DNA of 64,000 bases from Oscillospiraceae bacterium (lineage in GTDB: Bacteria; Bacillota; Clostridia; Oscillospirales; Ruminococcaceae): the NCBI GenBank assembly GCA_025758045.1, contig CP107208.1:930001-994000 (forward strand), in the 5' to 3' direction. Shown in pieces: positions 61,041 through 64,000 of this stretch. Each line of letters starts with the position of its first letter. Positions within the stretch are counted from its first letter, which is position 1. A program made the translations under genes and the position numbers. The notes under the pieces were generated by a model, which was not told the origin of the DNA, did not search any database, and worked only from the letters and a program-made list of their open reading frames with translations.

Positions 61041-61988
61041 ATGGGAAAATACCAAAAGAACATCGAAGCTGCCCGCCGAATTACCGTGATGCAGTATTTG
61101 GAAACCTATCACCCCGGCGAACTTGTGCGCAAAACGGATCGCGAGTACTGCACTCGGACGCACGATAGCCTGATCATCACGCCTGCCAATGGATTCTTCC
61201 ACTGGTTTTCGCGTAATGTAGGCGGCAACAACGCCATTGATTATCTGACCAAGGTGGAGGGCATGGACTTTGTATCAGCGGTTCGTCTGCTGAACGAGAT
61301 GGCACCGGTCGCTGTTTCTTTTCAACCGGCTAAGGCAGCGCCTGTAAAGCCGCACGAGCCTCGTCCATTTACACTTCCTACCCCGGATCGAAACGTCGAA
61401 GCCGTTGCTGCCTACCTGATGCACCGCGGTATCAGCCCTAAGGTCCTGCGCTACTGCGTGGGCAGCGGCATCCTGTACCAGACCACGCGCGGCAACTACC
61501 GCAACTGCGTTTTTGTGGGCAAGGATGAAGGCGGCGTTCCGCGTTCTGCTTTTCAGCGTGGCTGCCAAGGTACCTACCGCGGTGATGTCACCGGCAGCCA
61601 AAAGAAGTACGGATTTCTGATGCAAGCGGAAAACCCGGACTGCGATACCGTGGAGCTGTACGAAGCCCCGATTGATGCTATGTCCGGCGCGACCTTGCGG
61701 CAGTATACAGACATCGGAAAGTGGCGCAGTGTGCATTATCTGGCGCTGGGCGGGCTGAACTATCTGCCCATCGACTACTTTTTACAGCAGCACCCGCAGG
61801 TGAAAAATGTGGTGCTCTGCTTTGACCGTGATGAACCGGGGCTGCGCTTTACCGAAACGGTTGCCCAGCGCCTTGCCGAGCGCGGATTTAATGTGGAAAA
61901 GCGGCTGCCTGCCGTTGGCAAGGACTACAACGAAAGCCTTATCTGGTACAAGTCAAAGATTGAAAAACAGCGAGGTGAGCGTGTATGA
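61041..61988 (+). CDS. DUF3991/Toprim primase-like protein
   Basis: A 315-residue protein of the DUF3991-Toprim type of Firmicutes conjugative elements. The N-terminal part (VMQYLETYHPGELVRKTDREYCTRTHDSLIITPANGFFHWFS) resembles the primase zinc-binding region; the C-terminal Toprim-like fold shows VELYEAPIDAMSG and NVVLCFDRDEPG with the acidic metal residues. It probably primes or assists DNA synthesis of the element. The stop overlaps parA by four bases. Confidence 0.85.
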   Translation: MGKYQKNIEAARRITVMQYLETYHPGELVRKTDREYCTRTHDSLIITPANGFFHWFSRNVGGNNAIDYLTKVEGMDFVSAVRLLNEMAPVAVSFQPAKAAPVKPHEPRPFTLPTPDRNVEAVAAYLMHRGISPKVLRYCVGSGILYQTTRGNYRNCVFVGKDEGGVPRSAFQRGCQGTYRGDVTGSQKKYGFLMQAENPDCDTVELYEAPIDAMSGATLRQYTDIGKWRSVHYLALGGLNYLPIDYFLQQHPQVKNVVLCFDRDEPGLRFTETVAQRLAERGFNVEKRLPAVGKDYNESLIWYKSKIEKQRGERV

Positions 61989-62791
61989 GAACAATAGCGA
62001 TTGCCAACCAAAAAGGCGGTGTGGGCAAAACCACGACCGCCGTAAACTTGGGCGTAGCGCTGGCGGATATGGGTTATAAAGTTCTTCTGGTAGACGCCGA
62101 CCCGCAGGGTGACTTGAGCAGTTACCTTGGCTACACCGGCGCTGCCAACAGCGCCACAATCAGCGACCTGATGGAATCTGTTATTTCAGACGAACCGGCA
62201 CCGGAGGTGGTGATGCACCATGAAGAACAAGTGGATTTTATTCCCTCGGACATTGGACTGTCGGATATGGAAGTTCGGCTGGTCAATGTAATGGCGCACG
62301 AGCGCATCATGGCACAGGCACTGGAGCCGTTCAAGGACAAATACGATTACTGCCTGATCGACTGTATGCCCTCGCTGGGTATCCTTACGGTGGCTTCGCT
62401 TGTGGCTGCTGACCGGGTGCTGATCCCTGTGCAGGCACAGCATTTTGCCTTGAAAGGCGTGGTGTCGCTGATCAAATCCATCAATCAAATCACGCGCCGC
62501 ATCAAGCCGGAGCTTGAAATTGACGGCATTGTTCTGACCATGGTGGACCGGCGCACCAATCTGAGCAAAGATGTCTGTGCCGCTTTGCGGAATTCCTACG
62601 GATACGCACTAAAAATCTACCGCACGGAAATTCCCATTAGCACACGCACCGCGGAGAGTGCCTCCAGCGCCCACAGTGTGCTGAGCTACGATGCAAGCGG
62701 TGCAGCAAGCGTCGCCTATAAAACCTTGGCAAAGGAGGTCGTGGACAATGAGAGAGTACGGCAGCAATATCATACTCCCCTCACTCGATAA
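61985..62791 (+). CDS. parA: ParA/Soj partition ATPase
   Basis: A 268-residue deviant-Walker ATPase: NQKGGVGKTTTAVNLG at 8-23, LLVDADPQGDLSSYLG and IDCMPSLGILTV. It positions or segregates the element with ParB. Its end overlaps the parB start by 44 bases. Confidence 0.93.
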   Translation: MRTIAIANQKGGVGKTTTAVNLGVALADMGYKVLLVDADPQGDLSSYLGYTGAANSATISDLMESVISDEPAPEVVMHHEEQVDFIPSDIGLSDMEVRLVNVMAHERIMAQALEPFKDKYDYCLIDCMPSLGILTVASLVAADRVLIPVQAQHFALKGVVSLIKSINQITRRIKPELEIDGIVLTMVDRRTNLSKDVCAALRNSYGYALKIYRTEIPISTRTAESASSAHSVLSYDASGAASVAYKTLAKEVVDNERVRQQYHTPLTR

Positions 62792-63692
62792 TCTCTTTTC
62801 CAGCGAGCAGGAACGGCAGGATGCCAAGTTGGAGAAAATCCAGATTCTACCGCTGTCGGAGCTGCACCCCTTTGAGGGGCATCCGTTTCAGGTGCGCGAT
62901 GATGAGGAAATGGACAAGATGGTGGACAGCGTCAAGGAGTATGGCGTGATGACTCCCGCCATCGTTCGCCCACGACGGGACGGCGGTTATGAAATTGTAG
63001 CCGGACACCGCCGCTGCCACGCCAGCCAACGCGCCGGAGTGGACACCATGCCTTGCATTGTGCGGGATATGGACGATGACACCGCCATTATTTTGATGGT
63101 GGATTCCAACTGCCAGCGCGAGCATATTCTGCCAAGCGAAAAGGCAAAGGCGTACCAGATGAAATTGGAGGCAATCAAAAGAAAAGGCGGCAGACCGTTA
63201 AAAATAAATTCTGGCCAACTTGGCCAGAATTTTTCGCAGCCATATTCCGTTGAAAAAGTTGCCGATGAAGCTGGAGAGAGTGTAAAGCAAGTTCAGCGTT
63301 TTATCCGCTTGAACAACCTCACCCCAGACTTGATGCAGCTTGTGGACAACGGCAGACTTAAGACCACCCCTGCTGTGGAGTTGAGCTATCTGACACCGGA
63401 GGAACAGGAAGAATTTCTCTCTTATATGGAAGAAGAAGGCTGCACGCCGTCTTTGTCCCAAGCGCAAAAACTCAAAGCTGCCAGCAAGGAAAGCGTCCTG
63501 ACAAAAGACAAAATCCACGGGATTATGTCTGCCCGTTCTCCCAGTGTAAAGCCGCGCGAGCCGCAGCTCACGATAGCCGTTTCCAAGGTCGAGCGCTATT
63601 TCCCGAAGGGCTTTTCCTCCGAACAGATGGAAAGCACCATCCTGAAACTTTTGGAAAACTACTATCGCAAGCAGCAGGATTACAAGCGATGA
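62748..63692 (+). CDS. parB: ParB-family DNA-binding protein
   Basis: A 314-residue ParB: N-terminal ParB/Srx domain with LHPFEGHPFQVRDDEEM, the CTP-site motifs EIVAGHRRCHASQRAG and SNCQREHILPSEKA, and a central HTH (YSVEKVADEAGESVKQVQRFIRL). ATG at 62748 follows AAAGGAGG; the frame is open further up in parA. It loads at a parS-like site, not located here. Confidence 0.92.
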   Translation: MREYGSNIILPSLDNLFSSEQERQDAKLEKIQILPLSELHPFEGHPFQVRDDEEMDKMVDSVKEYGVMTPAIVRPRRDGGYEIVAGHRRCHASQRAGVDTMPCIVRDMDDDTAIILMVDSNCQREHILPSEKAKAYQMKLEAIKRKGGRPLKINSGQLGQNFSQPYSVEKVADEAGESVKQVQRFIRLNNLTPDLMQLVDNGRLKTTPAVELSYLTPEEQEEFLSYMEEEGCTPSLSQAQKLKAASKESVLTKDKIHGIMSARSPSVKPREPQLTIAVSKVERYFPKGFSSEQMESTILKLLENYYRKQQDYKR

Positions 63693-63701
63693 GGTGGCGG
63701 T

Positions 63702-64000
63702 ATGACAAGAGTTTTGGTCGTTGAACCGGGCTACTGCCCCTATCAGGCTGCCTTTGACAGCCCGCAGGCGGCGATTTCCGAAGTGATCGAGGGCGACAGT
63801 TTGCTGCTGAAACCGTTCGGCACATCGAAAATCGGCGTTGTGTGCAGTAAAAACCAAAGCCGGCTAAAATACAACAGACAGCTGGAAGATGGCTGTACCA
63901 TACGCGGGCGATTTCTGGTTTGTGGACTCAGTGAGTCCAAAATGTTGGGGCTTTCCAAAGAACAGGCAGAGCGCTACAATCGGCTTCTGTTCTTCCCGCA
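63702..64000 (+). CDS. DUF3846 protein, cut by the window edge
   Basis: The first 99 residues of a protein beginning MTRVLVVEPGYCPYQAAFD, with CTIRGRFLVCGL further on, the pattern of DUF3846 proteins that follow parB in Tn1549-like elements. Function unknown. GAGGTGG precedes the ATG. The gene runs past base 64000. Confidence 0.75.
   Translation, partial: MTRVLVVEPGYCPYQAAFDSPQAAISEVIEGDSLLLKPFGTSKIGVVCSKNQSRLKYNRQLEDGCTIRGRFLVCGLSESKMLGLSKEQAERYNRLLFFP

Overview
The window is a stretch of bacterial chromosome with high GC (by eye near 58-60 %), dense coding, AGGAGG-type ribosome sites and sigma-70-like promoters. The gene set (NfnAB, D-lactate dehydrogenase, anaerobic GlpA/GlpB/DUF1667 module, GlcNAc PTS, YesMN-type two-component pairs) fits an anaerobic gut Clostridia of the Oscillospiraceae (Faecalibacterium/Subdoligranulum/Gemmiger type). 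That placement is inference; no rRNA gene is present.

Region 1, about 1-33 kb, is core-like chromosome: NAD(P)H-hydrate epimerase with an XRE regulator; a PfkB kinase and an aminotransferase; a GlcNAc use cluster (nagE, nagB, nagA); an aspartate dehydrogenase-like enzyme; a patch of decayed genes (9.2-10.5 kb) before an intact glycerate kinase; an anaerobic flavoprotein operon (GlpA-like, GlpB-like, DUF1667, thioredoxin reductase-like); a LacI regulator and a MATE pump bracketed by copies of a 174-bp inverted-repeat element; a GT39-like membrane glycosyltransferase; NfnAB; a metallophosphoesterase; D-lactate dehydrogenase; a MarR-MATE operon behind a clear promoter/operator; and an ABC exporter with a YhgE-like lipoprotein.

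Region 2, about 33-48.5 kb, holds a leftward operon livK-livH-livM-livG-livF, two tandem M20 amidohydrolases and a CyuA-type L-cysteine desulfidase. Divergent from it are two histidine kinase/AraC response regulator pairs. I read this as an uptake and amide-cleavage system for an amino-acid conjugate, possibly of cysteine, with its own sensors. The second response regulator is cut off at its C-terminus where the mobile DNA begins.

Region 3, about 48.5-58.4 kb, is an integrative mobilizable element. It has broken genes at its left junction (XRE fragment, headless YhcG nuclease), an AT-richer cargo block (HTH protein with a HipA-N-like domain, zinc-ribbon protein, and an uncharacterised membrane-protein/cytosolic-protein pair that looks like a defence cassette), an XRE repressor and excisionase-like gene around a shared operator region, a noncoding segment with palindromic repeats and a candidate oriT, a RepA-like ATPase, MobC, a MobA relaxase and a tyrosine integrase. 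Two tandem copies of a Ser-type tRNA 3' end, each with a terminator, mark attachment-site scars at 58.2-58.4 kb.

Region 4, 58.4-64 kb, is the start of a second, larger element that runs off the right edge. It carries an HTH protein, a HipA-like kinase, a DUF3991/Toprim primase-like protein, ParA, ParB and DUF3846, the usual maintenance block of Tn1549-like conjugative elements. No CRISPR array, intact tRNA, rRNA or complete insertion sequence was seen.
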